Source: Lineus longissimus
Lineage: Eukaryota > Nemertea > Pilidiophora > Heteronemertea > Lineidae
DNA: 64,000 bases
NCBI RefSeq assembly: GCF_910592395.1
Contig: NC_088308.1
Span: 15,021,501-15,085,500 of the forward strand
Direction: 5' to 3'
Numbering within the stretch: the first letter of the stretch is position 1; each line of letters begins with the position of its first letter. Both the position numbers and the translations under genes were made by a program. Under the pieces are notes generated by a model. That model searched no databases and was not told the DNA's origin. It saw nothing but the letters and a program-made list of their open reading frames with translations. Positions 54,773 through 64,000 of this stretch are shown one piece after another.

Positions 54773-54894
54773 TAGGCGAATTGCCCAATACTAGTTATTA
54801 GAATTATTTTAATGTCTGGGATCTTGTTTTTTTAACCCTCAACATATTTCATGAGTATCAAGCATGTTTTCAAACCTTGATATATGGCATTTAA

Positions 54895-55756
54895 TGATGT
54901 TTCCAGCGACATTAATGGACTGTAAGTCCAATTTCTGAAGAGACTGACGCGTACCAAACCATGACGCTTCTGTCTTGTCAGGGTTTCCCTTAAGGAAATT
55001 GTCGTGGAACCACTCTTGGATTGCAGTCAACCTTTCCTCTAGCACAGAACACTGACTTTGGATATTAGCCTTTATAAGCACATGGAGAGCCATATAGACT
55101 TGTCTATCGTCTGCAAAGCCATGTCGTTGAGCAGGGCTCTTTTTTAGGAGCTCTCCAAGCGGGAGAATGTAAATTAGGAACAGTAACGGCCCGACAACAG
55201 ACCCCTGCGGAACACCATAACGAAGCACCTTTGCTGCTGATTTGCTGCCATTAATTACCACATGTTGGACCCGTCCAGATAGATACGATCGAAACCATTC
55301 CACTGCTGTTCCTTGAATTCCAAGAAGATCACCCATCCTGGCAAGTAAGATTTCATGGTCGACCGTGTCAAAGGCCACGCTGAGATCCAACAAGACTAGT
55401 ATGGCGGCACCATGATCGTCGACCATACAACGAACGTCGTTCTGTATGCGAAGTAGAGCGGTCTCGGTGCTGTGACCCACCTTGTAGGCAGATTGAAAGA
55501 CGTCATGGAGGTTATGAGAGATCATATAAGCATTGATGCGCGCAGCAACAACCCTTTCCAAGACCTTGGAGATGAAAGAGAGGTTGCTCACGGGTCTGTA
55601 ATTCTTTAAGACCTCGGGATCGAGACTCGTCTTCTTGATCAAGGGTGTCACCAGTGCTTGCTTCATTATGTCTGGCATTGTTCCTTCCGCATTGATCTGT
55701 TCACAATCAACTTGATAATCGGTAATATGGCCGGAATGGACAATTTGAGAAACCAA
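54895..55756 (-). pseudogene. LINE C reverse transcriptase (CR1/Jockey-like), 3' truncated
   Basis: QALVTPLIKKTSLDPEVLKN, NYRPVSNLSFISKVLERVV, FQSAYKVGHSTETALLRI, LLDLSVAFDTVDHEILL (first Asp), YGVPQGSVVGPLLFLIYILP and FADDRQVY with the catalytic Asp pair, then FLKGNPDKTEASWFG. This is a standard CR1-type order. The frame past 54895 is fused to the Kolobok-like end, which is not LINE. Between 55740 and 55850 a segment before the RT is rearranged (a frameshift near DPIPTWL-like sequence). Confidence 0.85.
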
Positions 55757-55845
55757 GTGGGTATGGGGTCAAGTTTGCTGGACTTCGTTGGTGAGCGGCT
55801 GATGACCTTCATCAGTTCCACATCGTTGACAGGCTGGAGCATATC

Positions 55846-56402
55846 CTAAGAACCCTGCAATGCAGTAGCCGTTTGTATTGAGTGCTCCTCTCTAACACGT
55901 TTGTCAGAGAGACCATCACGAATCTTTTTCACCTTATCATCGAAGAATTGGGCAAACCTATCTGCGAGATCTTCGGCATTATCATGTTTTGGAAACTTTG
56001 CTTCTTTGTCCTTGAGTAAGATGTCGTTGAATACTCGTTGCAGCGCCTTGCCATCGGATCCGGCCTCGAGTATCTTGTTGTTAAAGTAATTTGCCTTCGT
56101 CTGACGGAGAAGCTCATTGTGGCGAGTCTTGACTTCACGGAACATGTCCATATGTACCACAAGTTTGCTCCGACGCCAGCGATGCTCAGCAGATTGCTTT
56201 GCTAATTTGGCATGATACAGATCACTAGTATAGTAGTACACCATGGGTGTGACGGTCTGATTGTGACTGCCCTTTTCTTCTCTGGGGCATGTCTGTCCAA
56301 CACTGTTTGAAGAGAGCTATTATACTGCTCGCAAACTGTCGACAGTGGGAGATCATTCGGTAAGGTCTCTAGAGCAGAAGCAATATCATGTTCAACGGCC
56401 AC
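55846..56402 (-). pseudogene. LINE C region upstream of the RT
   Basis: HAPEKKRAVTIRPSHPW, then RRSKLVVHMDMFREVKTRHN, ANYFNNKILEAGSDGKALQR and NAEDLADRFAQFFDDKVKKI: the conserved linker between endonuclease and RT in CR1/Jockey LINEs. Split by a frameshift near 56230. The endonuclease itself is missing beyond 56412. Confidence 0.75.
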
Positions 56403-56412
56403 AGGATCAACT

Positions 56413-56635
56413 GTACTAAGTTTCCTAGTTGACCAAAAATGGTCTAAATTTCAAGGGGGCATAACTCGGGACCATTGGTCCAATCTAGAAATTAGTTCGG
56501 TTTTCACGTTTGGGGATTATAGTCACCCACCACTAAGACTAAGAGGTCAAAGTTGACTATATATTGTTCTGACTGGTGTTCATTGGCCAATTTATTTCAG
56601 CTGAGCGTCAGGCCCTTAGGGCCTCCTGTTATCAT
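56413..56635 (+). repeat. Dispersed repeat end (CAGCTGAGCGTCAGGCCC)
   Basis: CTAAATTTCAAGGGGGCATA ... TTTCAGCTGAGCGTCAGGCC then CTTAGGGCCTCCTGTT. Gives no coding signal; comparable short ends are common in marine invertebrate genomes. Confidence 0.5.
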
Positions 56636-56640
56636 TGCAC

Positions 56641-57035
56641 ATTACCGCATTGCTTCCTTTACTACCATCATTTTATTAACTTTAAAAGCTGAAGTCTCTG
56701 AACATTAATCTTTACATTAAACGCCTTCACCATCACACTCACAATTACACACCCATCATCAAATTGTCCTTCTCAATGTTCCTACCTATAAAAAGCTGGG
56801 AGGTTTGCAATGGTTTTGCCATCGACATTGCTCTAGTTGAGTTTGTTATGGTGTGATTGAAATAAGAGTGGGTTAAACACAAAATACTGCTTTAAGTAAA
56901 AAATTTCCCTGATGTGCTTCATATACCAATATTCATGTTACAGTAGTTTGTGTGAATTTTATTACAGTGCGTAAAAATAGCTACGAAAAATGATATAACT
57001 TCAATGCATTTGTTAATTACTTTTTAATTTTTCAG
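56641..57035 (+). other. Intron sequence upstream of the NAA60-like exon
   Basis: No coding signal. It ends in a T-rich polypyrimidine stretch and TTTTTCAG at 57028-57035, a good acceptor. An upstream non-coding or coding exon was not identified. Confidence 0.5.
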
Positions 57036-57178
57036 GATGATGATGCAGAGTACCAAGCAACCAGCCCCATGAGTCAGACAGTGTCTTTTAGCCTACAGCC
57101 TGAGGTGCAGCTAAGGTTTCTCAACCCTAATGATATAGATGAGGTGAAAACATTATGCCAAGACTGGTTCCCCATCGA
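57036..57178 (+). CDS. naa60: NAA60-like N-alpha-acetyltransferase, one internal exon
   Basis: 143-bp exon between TTTTCAG and a GTAAGTG donor (57179). It encodes an acidic start, an in-frame Met at 57069, and QLRFLNPNDIDEVKTLCQDW then FPIE. This matches the start of the GNAT fold of vertebrate NAA60 (LRLLCHDDIDTVKHLCGDWF as remembered). NAA60 (HAT4/NatF) acetylates N-termini of transmembrane proteins at the Golgi. The exon splits the last codon after Glu-Ile-Glu, where the family continues with Tyr-Pro, a phase-2 end consistent with the donor. The acetyl-CoA-binding exons are not found downstream in this window. The only host gene sequence recognised here. Confidence 0.8.
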
Positions 57179-58400
57179 GTAAGTGTTCTGAACTGTGTCG
57201 AAAACTAGTTGCTAGTTGACACTTATAATTTAAGTACAGGAAGAACCATACATGTACATTAAGTTAAACTATAATCTCTGAGATTGCTCCCCATATAGTC
57301 CAGTTATTTTCCTGGGGAGCTCTGGAATTACTGGGCGTCCGTTCACTGCTCGCTGCCTCTGTTACTGTTGCAGTCACCTTCCATATTGACCTTGCGGACG
57401 CTCTAGACTCTTTAAGTGGTGAAAATTATTCGAGTCAAGTCTATCTCATGCAGTTTCATGCATTACATTACTGAGTCTGCCTTGGGACTGGGCAATAATG
57501 GCTAGACACTGCCCAACAATTAGAATAAAAATACGTTGAGGTAATTGATACACCAGAGTTAAAAGGGTCAATCTTTACCGCCAATACCAAAATGGCGGTC
57601 TTCCTTGGTTTTCTCTGTATCTCTCTCTCCGTATCCAATCTGTGGTTTCAATAGGATAACTCAAGAACTGAAGCACAAATCACACTGATACTTTCAGGGA
57701 TAGTTGATATATGTGATGATCAGAGGTGATTCAATTATGGGCAGAAGTGGATCCACCTCCAAAATCAGATTTTTGGCGTATTTCTAAAGTTTTCACTGTG
57801 AAATCAATTGTAGTCTGAACGTCAGCTATTGTCGAACAACTGATGATGCAGGAGGATTTGCTCATCCATTATCTGAGTTGCACCCCGCCGATGATCACCA
57901 CGATATACCATACTCCCAAGCTCCAGTGGTGGGAAGGTAAACTATTGCTGAGATGATTTCTGCTTATTGAGGAGCACCCACTGCAATTTCCACGCAAAGT
58001 CAGACAGCTACTTGTTTTATGAATCTTCAGCAGAAGGAAAGCGGATCGGCACATTGGCGAGCACGTGGACCATGTCACGTCGCTTTCATTCATTCTCTCA
58101 ATTTTCAAAGAAATTCATCGACTATTTGCCGAAAAATAAATTGCGTACATCTCAGGCCACCACGACGATCATCATGTTTGCCATAGCGATATGCTAATGT
58201 GGATGACAAGAGGCATGGCCAGCTGTCACTTGCTCGCTTAACTTTCGGTGGCTATTCTACGAAAGGGCATGTGACCTATGTAAATTATCTAACCAGAAAT
58301 GTACTCTGCCACTGGAACTCTGCTACTGAACAAAAAACCAGGATGAAATTTGTATAGTACCCCCAGGTATATGGCACGGTTTAACCCGCCGGCCATGAGG
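57179..58400 (+). other. Presumed NAA60-like intron
   Basis: Starts with the GTAAGTG donor. No exon with GNAT-domain content and no TE coding sequence seen; short frames at 57869-58197 have no domain. Confidence 0.45.
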
Positions 58401-58407
58401 GAATTCC

Positions 58408-58495
58408 TTTATGGCCCAGTGGTTGGCGCGTTGGCCCCAGAGTGGAAGTTACGCAACGTTGAGCGCGGTCAACCTTTGGATCGGTGACCGGCGCG
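58408..58495 (+). repeat. tRNA-like (SINE head) sequence
   Basis: TGGCCCAGTGGTTGGCGCG resembles an A box, and GGTCAACCTTTGGATCGG sits at B-box distance but fits the GGTTCRANNCC consensus poorly. No cloverleaf closes. Likely a tRNA-derived SINE, tentative. Confidence 0.3.
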
Positions 58496-58984
58496 TACAA
58501 TACAATATTTACCGTATTTATGTGTATTACAGCACACTGCGCTTATATTCAAGGTGCAATTTTCTTCTGAATATTAGCGCATTCGATTGAGAGAAAATAA
58601 AGCAAAGATACCTTACAAAGCCAGTGTTGTTCATTGTTCCAAGTACATGAATGCTGGTTACATTCAACCTAATATCTAATATTGATAATCCAAAACGAAC
58701 ATACATGTATGTATTTGTAATATCTATATATTAAACCTAGAGTAGAACTGGTAAAAGTATCTTTATGTCTACCACCCCCTCAACCGTTGGATGGAATCTC
58801 CAAATTTTTTGTATGTGCATGTCTCATCTGTGTCTCCAATCCATATTTTCAGCGAAAAATTTGTTTTTCATTTGTTTTTTTTATGAACATCCTGAGATTG
58901 TATGTTTTTTCGCATGAATAGCTGGCCATCTATAAGCCCGGCACCTGAGATATAGATGCAAGATCGCCCCAACATTTCTAGGAA

Positions 58985-59056
58985 TCCTGGTGGTCTAATG
59001 GTAAAGACACTGGCCTGTCAAGCCAGCGACCCGAGTTTGAAACCGGTAGCTGTCTT
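58985..59056 (+). repeat. tRNA-Asp(GTC)-like pseudogene or SINE head
   Basis: TCCTGGTGGTCTAATGGTAA carries the D-arm/A box. The anticodon arm is perfect (CTGGC-CTGTCAA-GCCAG, anticodon GTC, Asp). The T-arm is GAGTTTGAAAC, a degenerate B box, and the acceptor stem does not pair with the 3' end. So not a functional tRNA. Confidence 0.55.
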
Positions 59057-59915
59057 ATTTTTCCGTGATTCTTATAATTTTTTAGTGATATATATATATA
59101 TTAGTTAATCGCCCTTCTATAACAATTTGACATCTCGCTGTAATAAAGAATCTATAACATATTTTAAGCTCACATGAGTGAGCTTATGTCGTCACGTCTT
59201 GTCCGTTGCCCGTATGTGCGTCGGTCCGTCCGTCAGCAGGACATTTCATTTTAGTTCCAATGTGCATCCCGGTACTTTTCAATTAACTTAGCGGTAGAAA
59301 ATCAGCTGTTCTCAGTCAGAGGTTTTATTGTATGTTTTGACAATGTTTTCATTCTGTAACTGCGGCTATAGCTCAGAATAGAACTGTGACCTTAAGTCAC
59401 CTTATTTATTATATTTGGAGCATCTTGCCCTGGGATGGCCTGATGCTGACTCGGCCTATTTTATTTAACCAATTTACAGCTGAGTTTCATGTATATTCTG
59501 GGGATATATAGTCCCGGAACCTTATGCTTATTTGCTTCCTTTGGCATGGACATTACCAAGTTTGGTCATATTCAGTCTCTTTCAGATGCTTTGATGCAAC
59601 GCATGGAATTGGATATGACTCATATATACGTCTGGGTGCCAAAGTTATAGGCCTTTATTATTTGCACATGTAGTATTGAGTAGGAATATATAATTAGTTT
59701 GTGTCTTTTGGACTACTTGAATCCGCCTCTTTTTACCAAAGACTTTGTGAAGTCAAGATAGTCAAGATGTAATTCATTCCTCCTCTTCGAATTCGTTCTT
59801 ACAAAGTATACAACTATGAATCATTTCCTCTAGGATACCGTTAGCCTAGCAATGAGGTAACTATAGTTTTATCTCGTCATTCTTTCTGTGATAAGATCGT
59901 ATTAGAATTTCTAAG
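59057..59915. other. No gene; dispersed repeat start near 59170
   Basis: GCTCACATGAGTGAGCTTAT at about 59168 is a short palindrome opening a dispersed repeat with GTCCGTCCGTCAGCAGG. (TA)n at 59083-59100. No coding signal. Confidence 0.4.
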
Positions 59916-59917
59916 TA

Positions 59918-60095
59918 CAGCATAACCTCTCTATTAAGGACACCCTTGGGACTGACTAGTGCTGTCCTTAATAGAGAGGTGTCCTTATTAGAGAGGTCAA
60001 ATTGAATGGAAACAACCTATTTGGGACCAAAACCAGTGTCCTTAACAGAGAGGTTGTCCCTAATAGAGAGGTGTCCGCTAAGGGAGGTTCCACTG
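59918..60095. mobile_element. 178-bp Tc1/mariner-type MITE, TA TSD
   Basis: TA at 59916-59917 and 60096-60097. Ends CAGCATAACCTCTCTATTAA and, reverse complement, CAGTGGAACCTCCCTTAGCG. Several internal repeats of the form CCTCTCTATTA-GGACA in both orientations. Confidence 0.7.
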
Positions 60096-60097
60096 TA

Positions 60098-61288
60098 TAA
60101 TCATAAGTAAAAGCTAAGTTCGTAGTCATCTTCATGTTTCTAAGATTAGGTTTATTAGGTCTTACACTTTCTTCTTTCAGTTTAACGTCATCACATAAGT
60201 TATCGCATTCGTCATCTATATCCGCACCTGTCAATGGAACTTTCCTTCGCTACATGTGTACAATAAAGATCTTATCATTCTAACCATTAAGTGATGTTAG
60301 TACTTTGCCAAAAGCTTATTTATTTGACGGTACCGGAGGTAACAGTAAACCTCAATGGCGTAATATAGGAGGAGGATACTTTCAAACCAGTACAGTGCAC
60401 ATATTATATATCGTGATACGATTATGCTTACGTTCGTCAAATCCACACGTGTGCTAAACTCAACAATCCATTTCAAACTTCCGGCTTTACTAGACTGCAC
60501 ACCAGAGTGGAAAACGCCCAAGTTACGGCTTCTATCGATAGCAGCATGAGGGAGTTGGATCTGTCTACAGAACCAGGAGTCGGGAGAAGATGATAGGACA
60601 CAGACGTCACTGTGTTTGTCAGTAAAAACTTAACTATCTTGGAACAATAATTCTTGTAACATTTGCGGGACACCACTTGGATATTGTCAGCTGACTCTGG
60701 GATAAACAGAAACTGTGATGAACCATCGAACTGATGCTATAGTGTTGTGTTGAGACTGTGTGTATTCTGGTCGTATGTTATTGTTTACTTTAGAGAGATC
60801 ACTGACACAGGTTTCAGGTCAGCTAAGGTTTACCAGTTCTTGGCATTAGTCATTCTGATTGCATGCGTCTCATTTCAGCATCTGTTGTCATGACTGAGTT
60901 GGACCTGCTCTGGTAAGAGTATGTCCTGTTTTTACATGCGTAAGTTTGAGCGTTCCGGAGACTGTTTTGTCCTCAGCATGAACTCAGCTTGGGTTTTTCT
61001 ACTTTTGACCGTGTTCTGTTCAGAGCTATTGCCACAGTTGCCATTCATTCGTTGATTCATTTTGCATTTGTTGTCAGTAGGACTAATGCCTTGTCATTCA
61101 GTAGCGATAGTGGAATCACCATGAGCCCTTAACTTAGAGTCTAAGTAAATTAGTGTTTACTTTGGTTATGGCGATATTGGTGGCTTGGTTTGCCGTCTTA
61201 GTTCAGGGGTAGTATTTCAGCATTTGCATTTGTTTGATTTGCTGTTTGTTTGGTTGTAAGTGTAAGCTAAAAATAAACGTGGTACAAG
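60098..61288. other. Probable BEL/Pao LTR and leader, boundaries unknown
   Basis: Lies upstream of a BEL gag start. TGTCAGCTGACTCTGGGATA at about 60686 could open an LTR, but the partner LTR is outside the window, so this is untested. No coding signal. Confidence 0.3.
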
Positions 61289-62607
61289 ATGGATACCGCA
61301 GAGGCATTGGCCAGGTCACAAGCTGAAGCGTCCAGCCAGCAAGGTGCTGAACGTGTAGGTCTAGAACTAGGTCAGAGTTGAAGTAAGGATGATGAGGTAG
61401 GAACCACAAGGACAAATTGTATTATGAAATTCTGGAAAGAATTCTACGACAGTGCTGCTCAAGGAGCAAACATTTTAGAAAGCATGCGTGTAAACAATAC
61501 GACAGCTCTTGTCAGAGGGGCAATAGAGAATATAAGGGAAAGAAATTCCCAATTGATTGATTTGTATGGTAAAATTCGGAGTCTTTCAGCTGAAGCTGAC
61601 CCCGAGCTAGTGAAGGCTGTAGATCAGTTAAACGCAACAACAAGTCAAATATTCATTCGTGCACAACGACTTGACGATAGAGAGGAGGTTGACTCCACAA
61701 TTTCATAACCGTCGATTTTCTCGACGAGATCTAGAGTCTCATCCATGGCGTCCGTTAAGAGAGAAACGGCTGTCAGAAAGGCAACCCTGGAAGCCGAACT
61801 CATTGCTCAGAAACGGGATGCACTGGTAGAAGATGAGTTAGAGAAATTAAAGCTTGAAGAGACCAAGTGCAGAGCAGAGTTTGACATGATTCTTCGTGGG
61901 AAGCAGAGAGAGATACAACATAGACAGAGGGCAAAGGAATTGGAGATAGAAACAGCCAAGATGAGGATTTTTGCAGAGATAGAACGTTTAGATACCCAGA
62001 TGCCAATCCTAACACCGATGTACCCGAATAGGATGCCACAATGGGAGGAGACAACGCCAAGTCCTTACTTGCCCCGCCTAGGTCCTAATTTGATGCATGC
62101 CGAGAAAGCTGTACCAGCACAACTCCCCACCAGGGACCGACCTTGCTTGGTACAGGAAAGGTCACACCAACCAACCACCCTCACCAGGACACATATCCAA
62201 GGTACACTGAAAATGTAGCACCTGCCGTACTGGATCCAACAGTAGCTGAGTTCCGCCCCAGAAGCGACATAGAACACCTAACTGAGGCTTTGTTCAAATT
62301 AGTTACATTAAGTAGGCTTCCGGCCCCTGAGCCAGCCATCTTTACCGGAGACCCCCTCACCTATCCAGACCGGCTCGCTTCTTTCAACACTTTGATTGAC
62401 AGCTGGGGAATTCCAACACAAGAGAGAATCCATTATCTAAAGAAATACTTGGGTGGACCAGCTAAGGCAGCTGTTAGTGGTTACTTCTTGCTGCAGGGCC
62501 CAACCGCATTTGAAAAGGCCAAGAAGGTCCGACAAGAGCATTATGGCAATCCTTTTATTGTAGCTGAGGCCTTTCGTAACAATGCAATGGCCGAAGATAA
62601 CTGGTAA
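61289..62607 (+). pseudogene. BEL/Pao gag N-terminal part
   Basis: Starts MDTAEALARSQAEASSQQGA; a TGA near 61380 interrupts, then the same frame continues MKFWKEFYDSAAQGANILES to 61708. A Glu/Lys-rich coiled coil follows in another frame (61745-62218: EAELIAQKRDALVEDELEKL). A further shift leads to the DUF1759-type capsid (62260-62607: RLPAPEPAIFTGDPLTYPDR, FNTLIDSW, RIHYLKKYLGGPAKAAVSGY), the hallmark of BEL/Pao gag. At least two frameshifts and one stop. Confidence 0.8.
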
Positions 62608-64000
62608 GGACGGTAAATGTTTAAGAGACCTATCAGATTTTCTGCAACAGTGTCTCGTGGCGATGGAAACCACAGGCGATTTAAAGATCCTAAATGATCA
62701 CAGGGAAAACCAAAAAATATTGCAGAGATTGCCCGATTGGATAATCAATAGATGGGGGAGACGTGTCGCCACTTCAAAGAAAGAAAAGGGTTGCTACCCC
62801 ACCTTTGCTGAATTTGCAAGTTTCATGGCTGTGGAGGCTGAGATAGCCTGTGATCCAGTCGTGTCAATCGGCTCCCTGAAGACTCAAGTCCATGATAAAG
62901 AGAGAGAAGGGGACAAAGCAGGAAGCAAGAAGAGGTACCCAGGAGCCAATGTTCTGGCCATGGGCACAAGGGAAAACATCAGTCTTCCATGTCAATTTTG
63001 TAAAAAGCCTAACCATATTATGCATGACTGCCGATCCTTCAGCCGAAAAGCGAAGGATGAGAAGACCTCATTTATACAGGGGAACAGAATGTGTTTTGGA
63101 TGCCTGGGTCAAGGTCATATTTCAAGGGAGTGCAAAAACAGAAGCAAATGTAAGCGTTGTGATGGCAATCACCCAACATGTTAACATGAGGATCGAAAGG
63201 AAACTGCTCCAAAACCTGCGAAGACTCCAGCACCCAAGGCCCCGAGTCAGTCCGCCAGACCACAAGAAGTCAAGCATGGTGACTGGAAGAACAAAAAAGA
63301 CGTTGACAAAAGGACAGAGAATGTGGCAATGACTGAACGCACAGCAAAGGCAGACTCTAAGGCAACAGGCCAAATAAGCAGAAGAGATGAACCCACAGGC
63401 AGTGCTATGGTGGTACCTGTCTGGGTGTCAAGCAAGGAAACGCCGGAAAGGGAGATATTAGTTTACGCCCTGCTAGATACGCAGTCGGATACTACGTTTA
63501 TTCTTAACCACACAGGTGACAGGTTGGGGGCAAAGTCGGTCCTGACCCATTTACGGCTGTCGACCATGACAGCCAGATTTCAGCGCATATCAGGTAACAG
63601 GTACAACAATTTGATGGTCCGTGCCTTCAGCGGAGGAGAGAAGATCCCCCTGCCGACCACATTTTCTCGTGAATTCATCCCCATGGAAGAATCACACATA
63701 CCGACCGGAGACAAGATCAGTAGATGGCCATGGGATCACCTCAAGCCAATCTCCAACAAAATTCCTTCATTACAAGATTGTGACGTTGGGCTCCTGATAG
63801 GATATAACTGCCCACGAGCCCTGCCGCCACTCAAGTGTGTGACTGGGAATGATAGGGAACCATTTGCAGTGCAGACGGCCCTTGGATGGAGCATCGTCGG
63901 CTGCTCATCAGAGGTCAACTACGGTGATGCTATAGGTGCGACACATCAGGTCATAAAGAGGACTATTCCAGAAGATTTGAGAGCAGTTCAAGATAAAGGT
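62582..64000 (+). pseudogene. BEL/Pao gag C-terminus, zinc knuckles and protease-like (DUF1758) start
   Basis: Continues the capsid (GKDGKCLRDLSDFLQQCLVA, LPDWIINRWGRRV). Then three consecutive knuckles CQFCKKPNHIMHDC, CFGCLGQGHISREC and CKRCDGNHPTC, the triple set typical of BEL. A TAA at 63182-63184 falls exactly after the last Cys. The same frame stays open to the window end: a Lys/Pro linker, VYALLDTQSDTTFI (aspartic protease-like active site) and the following DUF1758 sequence to IPEDLRAVQDKG. RT and integrase lie beyond 64000. The lone stop could be mutation or readthrough. Confidence 0.85.

Larger units (their letters stand above)
52140..54890 (-). mobile_element. Kolobok-like composite, TTAA-flanked, ~100-bp inverted ends
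   Basis: TTAA at 52136-52139 and 54891-54894. The ends (AGGCCATATATCAAGGTTTG and its inverted match) are nearly identical for about 100 bp (GAAAACATGCTTGATACTCA; AACAAGATCCCAGACATTAA). TTAA target plus a THAP-domain frame points to Kolobok; piggyBac also uses TTAA but lacks THAP. A second internal end (AACCTTGATATATGACCTT, TTAA at 53531-53534, then AGGCCATATATGAATG) divides it into 52140-53530 and 53535-54890, so two related elements may be joined. No full transposase remains. Confidence 0.7.

Noticed and set aside
54839-54894. C-terminal end of the LINE C frame
   Set aside because: These codons are the end of the TTAA-flanked element, not LINE; the fusion is accidental.
60297-60676. Minus-strand frames upstream of the BEL gag
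   Set aside because: No domain; probably BEL LTR/leader sequence or unique non-coding DNA.

Overview
The window is repeat-dense nuclear DNA from a metazoan. Every recognisable open frame but one belongs to a transposable element. The exception is one spliced host exon at 57036-57178. The organism is probably a marine invertebrate. The TE mix (Ty3/gypsy, BEL/Pao, CR1/Jockey-like LINEs, PIF/Harbinger, MULE, Kolobok-like), the frequent AGGCCTA words and the GGCTCACC-type and CAGCTGAGCGTCAGGCCC-type dispersed repeats suggest an ambulacrarian (echinoderm or hemichordate). A mollusc cannot be excluded from sequence alone.

Layout. 1-598: right end of a PIF/Harbinger element with a Myb/SANT exon. 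844-1791: a LINE 3' scrap, a dispersed-repeat end and a 475-bp Harbinger-type MITE. 3074-5110: a non-autonomous MULE with a 9-bp target-site duplication (TSD). 6301-9800: a gag-integrase deletion derivative of a Ty3/gypsy element, containing a 448-bp foldback MITE. 10080-11645: a ~302-bp tandem array inside a GGCTCACC repeat. 11646-14331: a 5'-truncated LINE (LINE A).

15549-28262 is a three-level nest. LINE B is split by a Ty3/gypsy LTR retrotransposon (17467-26375, TSD GAGTC, two 171-bp LTRs differing at one base). Its gag is in turn split by a 4.5-kb autonomous-type MULE (21415-25947, TSD TGGCGGGGC) carrying a multi-exon transposase/SWIM gene. 29521-32420: an SGNH-hydrolase-like frame split by a ~2.05-kb foldback element. 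33179-34866: another GGCTCACC repeat, itself carrying a ~1-kb TIR element. 36579-38002: a third gypsy-type gag. 40473-42305: LINE scraps.

43780-52114: two head-to-head PIF/Harbinger copies; the second is split by a different Harbinger (47375-51894, TSD AAT). Each autonomous-type Harbinger shows the expected transposase and Myb/SANT partner genes, both damaged. 52140-54890: a TTAA-flanked Kolobok-like composite with a THAP frame. 54895-56412: LINE C.

57036-57178 matches the N-terminus of NAA60 (Golgi N-alpha-acetyltransferase 60), plus strand. 58400-60097: tRNA-like sequences and a Tc1/mariner-type MITE. 61289-64000: gag and the start of pol of a BEL/Pao element running off the window.

No bacterial-type operon, CRISPR array or intact RNA gene is present. 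What is interesting is structural: well-bounded nested insertions, a perfect 76-bp palindrome, foldback elements and an occupied/empty-site pair. Many frameshifts lie at homopolymers, so some apparent damage could be consensus error.
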